Shown here: positions 38,132-46,936 of the stretch, piece after piece
How positions within the stretch are numbered: the first letter of the stretch is position 1
How the letters are laid out: the number at the start of each line of letters is the position of its first letter
Assembly (NCBI GenBank): GCA_017308235.1
Contig: JAFKFL010000008.1
Span: 248,001-312,000, forward strand
DNA from: Alphaproteobacteria bacterium
Lineage (GTDB): Bacteria; Pseudomonadota; Alphaproteobacteria; Reyranellales; Reyranellaceae
Reading direction: 5' to 3'
DNA length: 64,000 nucleotides
The notes under the pieces: model-generated
Databases searched by the model: none
Told to the model about the DNA's origin: nothing
What the model saw: only the letters and a program-made list of their open reading frames with translations
Made by a program: the position numbers and the translations under genes

Positions 38132-39873
38132 ACGCCGCGCGCGACCTTCCCCGGCTGGCGGCGGCGCTCGCGATCGGCGCCTTCGCGCTCCTGCCTACCG
38201 CCGGCTTGCCGGCCTTCTACGATTCTTTCTTCTATCTCGTATTTTTCTGGGTATCGCTTTCCACGAGCTGGGCACTGCTGAGCGGTTTCGCTGGCTACTT
38301 TAGCCTGGGTCACGCCGCCTTCTTCGGCGTCGGCCTCTACACCACGGCCGTGCTGGCGGCGAAGTTCGACGTGCCGTTCCTGCTGACGCTTCCAGCTGCG
38401 GCGATCCTTCCCGCACTGCTGGCGGTCGTCATCGGCGCCATCGTCTTCCGCCTGCGGCGGCTGCGCGGTGAGCTGTTCGCTCTGCTGACGCTCGCCGTCA
38501 CCTTCGTCATCGCCACTGTTGTGCTCAACACGCCGATCGATGGCGGCGGCGGCATCTTCATGAGCGCGGTGCCCTTGCCGTCGCTGATGGCGACGCCGAC
38601 CGGCACGCTCTACCTGCTCGCCTTCGTGATCTGCGTCAGCACACTCGCCATCGCCTGGAAGGTGAGCCGGTCGCGGCTCGGCATGGGGCTGTTCGCCATC
38701 CACGACGACGAGGATGTGGCGGAGGCCAAGGGTGTGCCGACCTTCCGCTACAAGCTCACGGCTTTCGCCCTGTCGGCGGGCATCGCGGGCATCGTGGGCG
38801 GCGTGCATGCGATGTTCGTGGGCTTCATCACCGTGGCCGGCACCTTCGAGCTCACCGTGCCGCTTTATGTCGTGCTGATGAGCGTGCTGGGCGGCTCGCG
38901 CAGCTGGTTTGGTCCAGCGATCGGGGCGACCGTGATCACCACGCTTCTCTATTCCTTCAGCAGCGGCGATCAGGCGATGATCGGGCGCGCCGTTGTGGGC
39001 TTTATCCTCATCGCCGCCATCCTCTGGCTGCCCGACGGCGCCGTGCCGGCAATCGCCAAGTGGCTGAAGCCACGCCGAGCGGCGTCGGTCCGCACTGGCG
39101 CGGATGTCGCGCCTGCGGCGACTCCGGCGAGGTCCATCGGCGATCGCAACATGCTCGAGGTTCGCGGCGTGACCAAGCGCTTCGGCGGCCTGCTGGCGCT
39201 GGGCGGCGTCGATCTCGATGTGCGGGAGGGCGAGATCGTCGGGTTGGTCGGCCCCAACGGCTCGGGCAAGACGACGCTGATCAACGTGATCTCCGGCCAC
39301 TATCCGCTGAGCGGCGGCACCATCGCGCTCGATGGCGTGCAGATCGGTGCATTGCCGGCGCATGACATCGCGCATCGCGGCGTCGCGCGCACCTACCAGA
39401 TCCCGCGGCCGTTCGCGAACATGACAGCGCTCGAGAACGTCGTGGCCGCCGCGACCTTCGGAGGGCCCGTGCGCAAACCTGCGGAGATCCGCGACGAGGC
39501 CTTGCACTGGATGGCCTTTACCGGACTGTCCGGCAAGGAGGATGTCCTGCCGGCCGGTCTCAACCTGCACGAACGCAAGTTCCTTGAGCTGGCGCGCGCG
39601 CTTGCGGCGAGGCCGAAGCTGCTGCTACTCGACGAAGTGCTGTCAGGCCTCAATCCGGCAGAGGTCGACAACGCGATCCGCCTGGTCCGCGCCATTCGTG
39701 CCCAGGGAGCCACTATCGTCTTCGTCGAACATCTGATGCGGGCCGTGGTCGAACTGTCGGATCGGGTCGCCGTCCTGAACGAGGGCAAGCTGTTCGCGCT
39801 GGGCGCGCCGCGCGAGGTGATGCGTGACCCGCGCGTGGTCAGCATCTATCTGGGCAAGGCCTATGCTGCTTGA
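38128..39873 (+). CDS. Fused ABC permease-ATPase, LivM-LivG (system 2)
   Basis: A 581-residue fusion. Residues 1-325 are a LivM-type permease (LLSGFAGYFSLGHAAFFGVG, coupling loop FAIHDDEDVAEAKGVPT). A linker of about 20 residues (RRAASVRTGADVAPAATPAR) joins it to a LivG-type ATPase at 341-581 with Walker A GPNGSGKTT near 375, a signature region in LNLHERKFLELARAL that lacks a canonical LSGGQ, and Walker B LLLLDE near 498, where D-E is followed by V rather than P. No stop or frameshift interrupts the join. ATG at 38128 overlaps the livH stop; upstream codons of the open frame are a shadow. System 2 has no separate LivG. Confidence 0.92.
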   Translation: MNAARDLPRLAAALAIGAFALLPTAGLPAFYDSFFYLVFFWVSLSTSWALLSGFAGYFSLGHAAFFGVGLYTTAVLAAKFDVPFLLTLPAAAILPALLAVVIGAIVFRLRRLRGELFALLTLAVTFVIATVVLNTPIDGGGGIFMSAVPLPSLMATPTGTLYLLAFVICVSTLAIAWKVSRSRLGMGLFAIHDDEDVAEAKGVPTFRYKLTAFALSAGIAGIVGGVHAMFVGFITVAGTFELTVPLYVVLMSVLGGSRSWFGPAIGATVITTLLYSFSSGDQAMIGRAVVGFILIAAILWLPDGAVPAIAKWLKPRRAASVRTGADVAPAATPARSIGDRNMLEVRGVTKRFGGLLALGGVDLDVREGEIVGLVGPNGSGKTTLINVISGHYPLSGGTIALDGVQIGALPAHDIAHRGVARTYQIPRPFANMTALENVVAAATFGGPVRKPAEIRDEALHWMAFTGLSGKEDVLPAGLNLHERKFLELARALAARPKLLLLDEVLSGLNPAEVDNAIRLVRAIRAQGATIVFVEHLMRAVVELSDRVAVLNEGKLFALGAPREVMRDPRVVSIYLGKAYAA

Positions 39874-40570
39874 GGCCCGCAACCTGCACATCGGCTACGG
39901 CGATGCTCCCGCCGTGTGGGATGTCTCGCTCGATGTCGGCGTGGGCGAGATCGTGTCGGTGATCGGGCCCAATGGCGCCGGCAAGACGACGCTGATCAAC
40001 GCCATCGCCGGCCTGCTGCGCTGCCGGCAGGGCGATCTGCGCTTCGATGGCCGCGACATGACGCGCGTGAAGGCGCATGACTATTGCGGCCACGGCATCG
40101 CCCTCGTGCCGGAGGGTCGGCGATTGTTCACCAAGATGTCGGTCGAGGAGAACCTCGAGCTCGGCTGCTATCTCGCGGCGGCACGGGCGGCGCGGGCCCA
40201 GTCGCTGGCGCGCGTCTATGACCTGTTTCCCATCCTCGGACAGAAGCGCCGCCAACTGGCGGGGGAGCTGTCGGGCGGCCAGCAGCAGATGGTGGCGATC
40301 GGCCGCGCGCTGATGGCCCGGCCACGGATCGTGCTGTTCGACGAGCCGTCGCTGGGATTGGCGCCGTCCATCGTCGACGACATGTTCGACATCATCGCGC
40401 GCGTTCGCGACGAGGGCGCGGCGGTGCTGCTGGTGGAGCAGAACGTCCTGAAGGCGATCGAGATCGCCGATCGCGCCTATGTCCTGGAGCAGGGGCGCAT
40501 CGTGACCTGCGGGTTGCCTGCCGATCTCCTGCAGCAGCCCCATATCCGCGAAGCTTATCTGGGAGTCTGA
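39863..40570 (+). CDS. ABC ATPase, LivF-like (system 2)
   Basis: A 235-residue ATPase. Walker A GPNGAGKTT, A-loop tyrosine in LHIGYGDAPAVWD, Q-loop VPEGRRLFTKMSVEENL, signature LSGGQQQMVAIGRAL, Walker B IVLFDEP, H-loop VEQNVL. This is the complete, canonical partner of the less canonical ATPase half of the fusion. ATG at 39863 overlaps the previous stop by eleven bases. The GntR regulator gene starts five bases after the stop. Confidence 0.93.
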   Translation: MLLEARNLHIGYGDAPAVWDVSLDVGVGEIVSVIGPNGAGKTTLINAIAGLLRCRQGDLRFDGRDMTRVKAHDYCGHGIALVPEGRRLFTKMSVEENLELGCYLAAARAARAQSLARVYDLFPILGQKRRQLAGELSGGQQQMVAIGRALMARPRIVLFDEPSLGLAPSIVDDMFDIIARVRDEGAAVLLVEQNVLKAIEIADRAYVLEQGRIVTCGLPADLLQQPHIREAYLGV

Positions 40571-40575
40571 GCACG

Positions 40576-41358
40576 ATGGCGAAGATCCTCAAGATGCCTC
40601 TTGAGGTGGTCGGCCGGGCGGCCGCGACCACCGCGCCGCAGGATGTCCTGAGCGAGGATGCCGCGACCTTCGAGGTGCTGCGGCAGATGCGGGAGGACAT
40701 CCTGTGCTGCGTGTTGAAACCCGACCAGCGGTTGCGGTTCGGTGAGCTCCGGCAGCGCTACGACACATCGGTCGGCACGCTGCGCGAGGCGCTCTCCCAC
40801 CTGGTGTCGGAAGGGCTGGCGCGCACCGAAGCCGGCCGCGGTTTTTCGGTGGCGCCGGTTTCGCTGGCCGATTTCCTCGATCTCTCGGAACTGCGGGTCT
40901 ATCTCGAGACACGCACGCTCGCCGATGCCATCCGTCATGGAACGGACACCTGGGAGGCCGAGATCGTCAGCGCCTACTTCCTGCTGTCGAAGCTCGGACC
41001 GCCGATGCCGGACGATCCGGTCAGCGTGAAGCGCGAATGGGGCAAGCGGCACAAGCGTTACCACGACTCGCTGGTGGCGACCTGCACCTCGCCCTGGTCG
41101 CTGCATTTCCGCAGCGAGCTGTTCGACCAGGCGCGGCGCTACCATTGGCTGACCATGATCCATGCTCGGTCGCGTCGAACCAACGAGCATCTCGAGCTGC
41201 GCGATGCCGTGCTGGCGCGCGACGTTGATCTTTCTTGCCGCCTGATCGAAAAGCACATCCGCACGACGGTGGAGCAGGCGGTTTCCGAAGTGCCCGGTTT
41301 GACGATGAGCGGGTCGACAGGCCGGGCGGTCCGTCCGTCGCGGCGGAGCAAGGGATAG
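40576..41358 (+). CDS. GntR-family regulator (FCD type)
   Basis: A 260-residue regulator. The N-terminal winged helix has ILCCVLKPDQRLRFGELRQR and TSVGTLREALSHLVSEGLA, and the C-terminal all-helical FCD domain has LRVYLETRTLADAIRHG and the HxxYH-type metal region WGKRHKRYHDSLVATC. FCD regulators answer to carboxylic or aromatic acids, often with a bound metal. Lies between transporter system 2 and the catabolic genes, 5 bases and 9 bases from its neighbours, so it probably controls both in one transcript. Confidence 0.92.
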   Translation: MAKILKMPLEVVGRAAATTAPQDVLSEDAATFEVLRQMREDILCCVLKPDQRLRFGELRQRYDTSVGTLREALSHLVSEGLARTEAGRGFSVAPVSLADFLDLSELRVYLETRTLADAIRHGTDTWEAEIVSAYFLLSKLGPPMPDDPVSVKREWGKRHKRYHDSLVATCTSPWSLHFRSELFDQARRYHWLTMIHARSRRTNEHLELRDAVLARDVDLSCRLIEKHIRTTVEQAVSEVPGLTMSGSTGRAVRPSRRSKG

Positions 41359-41367
41359 GAGGCGACC

Positions 41368-42597
41368 ATGGATACGCTTCAGAGAACGACAGGTTACGAT
41401 GTGGGCGGTGTGCGCTATCAGCAGCCGTTCAAGATCAGGCGGCTCGGCCATTTCGGCTTCAATGTCGCGGAGCTGCAGGCGGGCATCGATTTCTATTCGA
41501 AGCTGCTCGGCTTGCGTATCACCGATACGCGCGACTTCTCAAAAATCCCGGGACGGGAGGAGTTGGCCAAGCGCATGGAAGATCCGCGCATCGTCTTCAT
41601 GAGCCACAACTCCGATCATCACGCCTTCTTGCTGGCCCACAAGTCGCTGGGCGCCATCTTCGGCGATGACGCGGTCTCCAAGGACATCACCGTGAACCAG
41701 ATCACCTGGCAGGTCGGCTCGATGGAGGAGGTGTTCGCAGCGGCGGACTACTTCCGCGACAAGCAGGTCGAGATCCGCCGCGTCGGCCGCGACATGCCGG
41801 GTAGCAACTGGCACACCTACATCCGCGATCCTGACGGCCACACGGTCGAGCTCTACTACGGCATGGAGCAGATCGGCTGGGAGGGCCGGAGCAAGCCCGA
41901 GACGATGTACTACCGTGCCTTCCGCGAGCGGCCCGTGCTGCCGCAGATGTCGGAGGCGGCGGAAGTGCGCGAGGCCGTGGCCAAGGGCATCGACATCGAC
42001 GCGGGCAACACGATCCGCGACGAGTCGGGCGAGGAATACATCGTCGCCGGCGTCCGCCTGCCGCGACCCTTCAAGATCGTCAACATCGGCCCCATGAGCT
42101 TGTTCGTGGCCGACGTCGGCGCATCGGAAGCCTTCTATACGCAGACCATGGGCTTCGTGCGGACCGAGGTGGTCAACTACAAGGGGCACCGTTGCGTCTA
42201 TCTGCGCAACGGCAGCGAGCATCACAGCCTCTCGCTGCTGCCCAAGGCGTTGCGTGGCGAGCTGGGCCTCAATCCCGACACCTCCGTTGCCTCGATGGGC
42301 ATGCAGGTGGGCAGCTACCGTCAGCTTCGCGATGCGGTCGACTTCTTCAGGAAGAAAGGCGCACGCTTCACGGAGGTGATCCCGCAGGAGCTCTATCCGG
42401 GAGTCGACTACGCCGCGCACATCCTCGATCCCGCCGGCCATGCGCTGATGCTCTACTATTACATGGAGCGGGTGGGCTGGGACGGCCAGCCACGCCCGGC
42501 ATCGCAACGCCGGCCGATCGGCAAGGAATGGCCCGAAGCGCTGGAACCCCTGTCGGATACCTATGCCGATCCGCCTTTCATGGGTCCGTTAGGATAA
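41368..42597 (+). CDS. Two-domain VOC dioxygenase-like protein
   Basis: A 409-residue protein with two vicinal-oxygen-chelate modules: residues about 22-168 (RRLGHFGFNVAELQAGIDFY ... YIRDPDGHTVELYYGMEQIGW) and about 235-385 (VNIGPMSLFVADVGASEAFY ... HILDPAGHALMLYYYMERVGW). Each has a histidine-and-glutamate-like pattern that could bind Fe(II) as in extradiol ring-cleavage enzymes, H28 and E157 in the first module. The two halves are clearly homologous. AGGAGGCGACC sits before the ATG. Oxidises a catechol-like or related substrate (inference); the specific substrate is unknown. Confidence 0.85.
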   Translation: MDTLQRTTGYDVGGVRYQQPFKIRRLGHFGFNVAELQAGIDFYSKLLGLRITDTRDFSKIPGREELAKRMEDPRIVFMSHNSDHHAFLLAHKSLGAIFGDDAVSKDITVNQITWQVGSMEEVFAAADYFRDKQVEIRRVGRDMPGSNWHTYIRDPDGHTVELYYGMEQIGWEGRSKPETMYYRAFRERPVLPQMSEAAEVREAVAKGIDIDAGNTIRDESGEEYIVAGVRLPRPFKIVNIGPMSLFVADVGASEAFYTQTMGFVRTEVVNYKGHRCVYLRNGSEHHSLSLLPKALRGELGLNPDTSVASMGMQVGSYRQLRDAVDFFRKKGARFTEVIPQELYPGVDYAAHILDPAGHALMLYYYMERVGWDGQPRPASQRRPIGKEWPEALEPLSDTYADPPFMGPLG

Positions 42598-42646
42598 AGC
42601 TGGGTCAAGAGTCTCGAATGACGTCGGATTGCCGGGAGTAAGTATT

Positions 42647-44980
42647 ATGAGCAAGTATGGTATCGGCCAGCCTGTCCTGCGCTTCGAGGATCCTCGACTG
42701 CTGCGCGGGGAGGGGCGGTACATCAACGATGTGAACCTGCCCGGCCAGGCCTATGCGGTGTTCGTCCGCTCGCCGCATGCCCATGCGAAGATCCGCTCGA
42801 TCGATACGGAGGAGGCCAAGAAGACGGCGGGCGTCATCGCCGTCTATACCGGCCATGACGTGACGGCCGACGGGCTTGGCATGCCCAAGGCCAACATGCC
42901 GCGCAAACGGCCCGACGGAAAGCCGATGTACGCGCCGCAGCGGCCCCCGCTGATCACCGACCGCGTGCGCTATGTTGGAGATCCGGTGGCGATGGTGATC
43001 GCCGAGACGCTGGCCGCCGCCAAGGATGCCGCCGAGCTGGTCAATATCGACTACGATCCGTTGCCGTCGGTGACGCTCACGGAAGACACCGTGAAGCCGG
43101 GGGCGCCGGCGGTATGGGACGATTGTCCCGACAACATCTCGAACCACGTCGAGCGCGGCAACAAGGCGGGCACCGACGAGGCCATCAAGTCGGCGGCCAA
43201 AGTGATCAAGCGGCGTTACGTCATCACGCGCGTGCATGCCCAGTTCATGGAGCCGCGCGGCACGCTCGGCACCTACGATCCGGGGGAGGATCGCATGACC
43301 CTCTATGCCGACGTCCAGTATCCCCATCGCGTGCGCAACATGCTGGCGCAGAACGTGTTCAAGGTGCCCGAGAGCAAGATGCGGGTGATCGCGGGCGACG
43401 TGGGCGGCGGGTTCGGCACCAAGGGCTGGCAGTACATCGAGCATCGCCTGACGCTGTGGGCCGCGCGCAAGCTCCGCCGGCCGGTGAAATGGACCTGCGA
43501 ACGCAGCGAGGCGGTGATGGCCGACGAGCACGGCCGCGACAATGTCGGCGAGATCGAGCTCGCGCTCGACAAGGACAACAAGTTCGTGGCACTGCGGCTC
43601 AACATGCTGGCCAACATCGGCGCCTATGTCGGCTCGGACCGCAATCTGCTCTCGCCCTTCGGCATGATCACGACGGTGCTGGGCGTCTACAGGATCCCGA
43701 CAGCCTACCTCAACGTGGTTGGCGTCCTCAGCAACACCAATCCGACCGCGCCCTATCGCGGCGCCGGGCGTCCGGAAGCGATCTACCTGATCGAGCGCTT
43801 GATCGACGACGCGGCGCGTGAGCTCGGCATCGATCGGGTGGAGCTGCGCCGCAAGAACGTGCTGGCCGAGACCGAACTGCCTTACCAGAGCCCAGTGGGT
43901 CCGTTCTACGACTGCGGTCAGTTCGAGAAGAACATGGACATGGCGCTCGAGCTTGCCGATGTGGCGGGCTACAGGGCGCGCATGGAGGCCTCGAAGACGC
44001 GCGGCAAGTTGCGTGGCCTGGGGATCGTCAATGCGATCGAGCAGGCCGCCGGAACGGTGCAGCCGGAGTATGCCGAGATCCGCTTCAATCCGAGCGGCAC
44101 GGCAGCGCTGCTGATGGGCACCAAGGCGCAGGGACAGGGCCATGAGACCATGTTCAAGCAGATCCTGAACGAGCGCCTCGGCATCGACCCGTCCGATGTG
44201 CAGTTCATCGACGGCGACACCGATCGCGTCGCCTTCGGCATGGGCACCAACGGCTCACGCTCGACCGTGCTTGGCGGTTCGGCGCTGTTCTTCGCCGCCG
44301 GCAAGGTGATCGACAAGGGCAAGAAGCTCGCCGGCCATATGCTCGAGGCGGGCGAACAGGACATCGAATTCGCGGAGGGCACCTTCCGGGTCAAGGGCAC
44401 CGACAAGACGGTGTCGCTAAAGCAGGTCGCAATGGCCGCGTTCAATCCCGCCCGATGGCCGCAGGGTTTCGAGGGCGGACTGTACGAGAACGCCACCTAC
44501 AAGGGCGAGAAGGACACCTATCCCAACGGCTGCCACATCTGCGAGGTCGAGATCGACCCCGAAACTGGTGAGGTGCAGCTCGACCGGTACGCGGTCGTCG
44601 ACGACGTCGGCACGGTGATGAATCCGATCGGACTGAAGGGCCAGATCCACGGCGGCGTGGCGCAGGGCGTGGGCCAGATCCTGGGTGAGCAGGTCGTCTG
44701 GGACCGCGAGAGCGGCCAGCTCCTGACCGCGAGCTTCCTCGACTACACCATGCCGCGCGCCGACATGATGTGCAGCATGGAGATCAAGTCCAATCCGGTC
44801 CCGACGAAATACAATCCGCTGGGCGCCAAGGGCGCGGGCGAGGCGGGAACGGTCGGGGCCATGCCGGCCTTGATGAACGCGATCATCGATGCGCTGGCGC
44901 CGCTCGGCGTGAAGGACGTCATCATGCCGGCCACGGCACAGAATGTGTGGCGTGCCATCCACGACGCCAAGAGCGCGTGA
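42647..44980 (+). CDS. Xanthine dehydrogenase-family molybdopterin subunit (CoxL-like, form II)
   Basis: A 777-residue molybdenum hydroxylase large subunit. It opens with IGQPVLRFEDPRLLRGEGRYINDV, has the active-site loop APYRGAGRPEAIY near 368, which is the form II/aldehyde-oxidase pattern and not the AYxCSFR of true CO dehydrogenase, and the catalytic Glu in GAKGAGEAGTVGAMP near 732. Partners normally needed (a 2Fe-2S subunit and an FAD subunit) are not nearby. ATG at 42647 follows GGGAG. Likely hydroxylates an aromatic or N-heterocyclic substrate, or acts with subunits encoded elsewhere. Confidence 0.9.
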   Translation: MSKYGIGQPVLRFEDPRLLRGEGRYINDVNLPGQAYAVFVRSPHAHAKIRSIDTEEAKKTAGVIAVYTGHDVTADGLGMPKANMPRKRPDGKPMYAPQRPPLITDRVRYVGDPVAMVIAETLAAAKDAAELVNIDYDPLPSVTLTEDTVKPGAPAVWDDCPDNISNHVERGNKAGTDEAIKSAAKVIKRRYVITRVHAQFMEPRGTLGTYDPGEDRMTLYADVQYPHRVRNMLAQNVFKVPESKMRVIAGDVGGGFGTKGWQYIEHRLTLWAARKLRRPVKWTCERSEAVMADEHGRDNVGEIELALDKDNKFVALRLNMLANIGAYVGSDRNLLSPFGMITTVLGVYRIPTAYLNVVGVLSNTNPTAPYRGAGRPEAIYLIERLIDDAARELGIDRVELRRKNVLAETELPYQSPVGPFYDCGQFEKNMDMALELADVAGYRARMEASKTRGKLRGLGIVNAIEQAAGTVQPEYAEIRFNPSGTAALLMGTKAQGQGHETMFKQILNERLGIDPSDVQFIDGDTDRVAFGMGTNGSRSTVLGGSALFFAAGKVIDKGKKLAGHMLEAGEQDIEFAEGTFRVKGTDKTVSLKQVAMAAFNPARWPQGFEGGLYENATYKGEKDTYPNGCHICEVEIDPETGEVQLDRYAVVDDVGTVMNPIGLKGQIHGGVAQGVGQILGEQVVWDRESGQLLTASFLDYTMPRADMMCSMEIKSNPVPTKYNPLGAKGAGEAGTVGAMPALMNAIIDALAPLGVKDVIMPATAQNVWRAIHDAKSA

Positions 44981-45017
44981 AGAAATCTGGTTCAATCTTC
45001 AAAGGGAAGCAGGACAA

Positions 45018-45887
45018 ATGAGTGCATTGGAAGGACCGCGTAAGGAAGTTCGTCGTGTCGTCAAGGACGGCAGCACCTATTGGACGGAGTTCAAGGACGG
45101 CAAGATCGTGTTCGCCGACGGCCGCACCTGCGGTGAGGACGAGGTGGTCCACCTGCCACCCTGCGAGCCGACCAAGATCATCTGCGTGCATGTGAACTAC
45201 ATCTCGCGCTACTACGAGTTCAACAACACGCGCACGCCGCCGCCGTCGCCGACCTATTTCCAGAAGCCGCTGACGGCCCTCAACGCCCACAGAGGCGAGC
45301 TGATCCGGCCCAAGGGCTACAAGTATGTGAACTATGAGGGCGAGATGGCCGTCGTGTTCGGGCGGATGACCAAGAATGTCTCGCGTGAGGAGGCGTGGGA
45401 TTGCATCGCGGGCTTTGCGCCGGCCAACGATTTTGGCTGTCACGATTTCCGTGACACCGATGCGGGCTCCATGCTGCGCGTAAAAGGCATGGACGGCTTC
45501 TGCCCGATCGGACCGGGCCTGGTTTCGGGCGTCGATGTGCGCAAGTCGATGCTGCGCTCCTACCGGAACGGCAAGGTGGTGCAGGAAGGCGCCGTCAGCG
45601 AGCAGATCTTCGACTGCGGCTATCTGATTGCCGATCTTGCCCGGCACATGACTTTCCTGCCGGGCGATATCCTGCTGACGGGCACGCCGGCCAATTCGCG
45701 GCCGCTCGATGTCGGCGACACGATCGATATCGAGGTGAGCGGGGTCGGTCGGCTCTCGAACAAGGTTGTCGAGGCGCCGGCACCCAAGGCGAAGGACGGC
45801 TTTCCCGCGAGCCCCGACAGCGAGGGCGTCCGCCGTGTCGCGCTCGGCAACGAGGAGCGCCTGCCCGACAAGCTGAAGGCCAAGTAG
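45018..45887 (+). CDS. Fumarylacetoacetate hydrolase-family protein (1)
   Basis: A 289-residue FAH-domain protein. The fold shows in IICVHVNYISRYYEFNN, the metal ligands in YVNYEGEMAVVFGRM (E-x-E-like), FAPANDFGCHDFRDTD and LPGDILLTGTPANSRPLDVGD, matching the HpaG/hydratase-isomerase group that acts on ring-cleavage products. GGGAAGCAGG lies before the ATG at 45018; the frame's earlier start is inside the preceding gene. It follows the molybdopterin subunit by 37 bases. Probably acts late in the same pathway. Confidence 0.9.
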   Translation: MSALEGPRKEVRRVVKDGSTYWTEFKDGKIVFADGRTCGEDEVVHLPPCEPTKIICVHVNYISRYYEFNNTRTPPPSPTYFQKPLTALNAHRGELIRPKGYKYVNYEGEMAVVFGRMTKNVSREEAWDCIAGFAPANDFGCHDFRDTDAGSMLRVKGMDGFCPIGPGLVSGVDVRKSMLRSYRNGKVVQEGAVSEQIFDCGYLIADLARHMTFLPGDILLTGTPANSRPLDVGDTIDIEVSGVGRLSNKVVEAPAPKAKDGFPASPDSEGVRRVALGNEERLPDKLKAK

Positions 45888-45910
45888 AGGCCGTCGAAAT
45901 CCTGTCGTTA

Positions 45911-45941
45911 CCCCTGGCCGCGGCCTCGCCGACGGCCAGGG
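45911..45941. terminator. Hairpin after the FAH gene
   Basis: CCCTGGCCG (45912-45920) pairs perfectly with CGGCCAGGG (45933-45941) around a 12-base loop, 24 bases after the FAH stop. No T run follows, so it may be a processing or Rho-assisted end rather than a classical terminator. Confidence 0.4.
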
Positions 45942-45960
45942 TCATCGCATCGGTCGGACT

Positions 45961-46072
45961 ACCTCACCTTGAGGAGCGTCGCGCAGCGACGCGTCTCGAA
46001 GGGGGGAACGAGCACCGTGTCTATTGCCCATCCTTCGAGACGGCCACTGCGTGGCCTCCTCAGGATGAGGTG
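45961..46072. repeat. Double-hairpin palindromic repeat (CCTCA...GAGGAG type)
   Basis: ACCTCACCTTGAGGAG (45961-45976) is inverted at 46056-46071 (14 of 16 pairs) and CGTCTCGAAGG (45992-46002) at 46032-46042 (11 of 11). Each arm has its own inner hairpin, GCGTCGC/GCGACGC on the left and GGCCA/TGGCC on the right. Elements of this form are scattered between genes in alphaproteobacterial genomes. Here it lies between convergent genes. Confidence 0.82.
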
Positions 46073-46095
46073 ATTCTGTCAGAGCAGAGAACGCT

Positions 46096-46902
46096 CTAGG
46101 CTCGCGGCCTCAGCCCCTCGACCAGGTGCTTCGTTGCTGTGAACGCGCGCGAGATGCGCGCCGTGGGATCGGTGATGGGCGAGGGCATCTCGACGCTGAT
46201 GAAGATGTCGCGCGGCAGGGCTTGCAGCAGCGCGACCAACGGGAGGCCGCCTTCGCCCGGTGGTAGCCGGTGCGTGCGGGCTTCGGCGATGATGGCGGCT
46301 TCGGTTGCGGGGATCGCGGCTGGCGCGTCGCAGATCTGCATCGCGCGCAGCAGGCCGGGCGGGATCGAGGCGAGATCGGACGCTTTTCCGCCCGAGCGGC
46401 TGAGATGCAATGCATCGACCACGATGCCAGCATTCCTTTTGTCGGCGGCGCGCACCATGGCATGGGCCTTTGCCAGAGTGGCGACCTGACGCCACGGCAT
46501 GAATTCCAGGTCGATGCGCAGGCTGAGCGGCCGGGCGAGATCGCACAACGCGGCGAAGTTCGCCAGAAGCCGTGCCGGTTCGGGATCCTCGCTGGAGGTC
46601 AGAATCGAAGTTGCGCCGAGATCGGCCGATGCCTCGAGCAGCGGGCTTAGCGCCGCCACATCGATCTCCGGCGTAAGCGAGATGAACTCGACATCCATCA
46701 GGCGCACGCCCGCCGCCTTCAGCGCGTTGGCCAGGGCCCGATGTGCCGGGCTGCCGACCTTGGAGGGATAGGCGATGCCGCCCGGCGTGGTGGGATGAAG
46801 CCGAAGGCCGACGGCACGGAAACCGGCGCGGGCCGCCTCACCGACAAGTACTGCCGGCGCGAGTTCCAGGGCCGTGAGATGAGCCAATCCGAGATCGATC
46901 AA
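46096..46902 (-). CDS. TIM-barrel sugar phosphate isomerase/epimerase-like protein
   Basis: A 268-residue AP-endonuclease-2-type TIM barrel. Typical strands and metal positions: GLAHLTALELAPAVLVGEAARAG start, LMDVEFISLTPE, TSSEDPEPARLLANFAALC, LRIDLEFMPWRQV (metal Glu near 157), GIVVDALHLSRSGG (Asp-x-x-His) and ISVEMPSPI (final Glu). Such proteins isomerise sugars, inositols or ring-fission acids such as 3-dehydroshikimate-like compounds. TTG at 46902 is the start, with AGGATC upstream. Same strand as, and 34 bases after, the VOC gene at 46937. Confidence 0.87.
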   Translation of the reverse strand: MIDLGLAHLTALELAPAVLVGEAARAGFRAVGLRLHPTTPGGIAYPSKVGSPAHRALANALKAAGVRLMDVEFISLTPEIDVAALSPLLEASADLGATSILTSSEDPEPARLLANFAALCDLARPLSLRIDLEFMPWRQVATLAKAHAMVRAADKRNAGIVVDALHLSRSGGKASDLASIPPGLLRAMQICDAPAAIPATEAAIIAEARTHRLPPGEGGLPLVALLQALPRDIFISVEMPSPITDPTARISRAFTATKHLVEGLRPRA

Positions 46903-46936
46903 GATCGATCCTATCTCTCGTTCGGAGACGAGGATC

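Noticed and set aside
37876..39570. A 564-codon open frame on the minus strand
   Set aside because: Antisense to the LivM-LivG fusion; rich in His, Arg and Ala with no recognisable domain.
42647..44980. Aerobic CO dehydrogenase large subunit
   Set aside because: The active loop is APYRGAGR rather than the AYxCSFR of form I enzymes, and the small subunits are missing.
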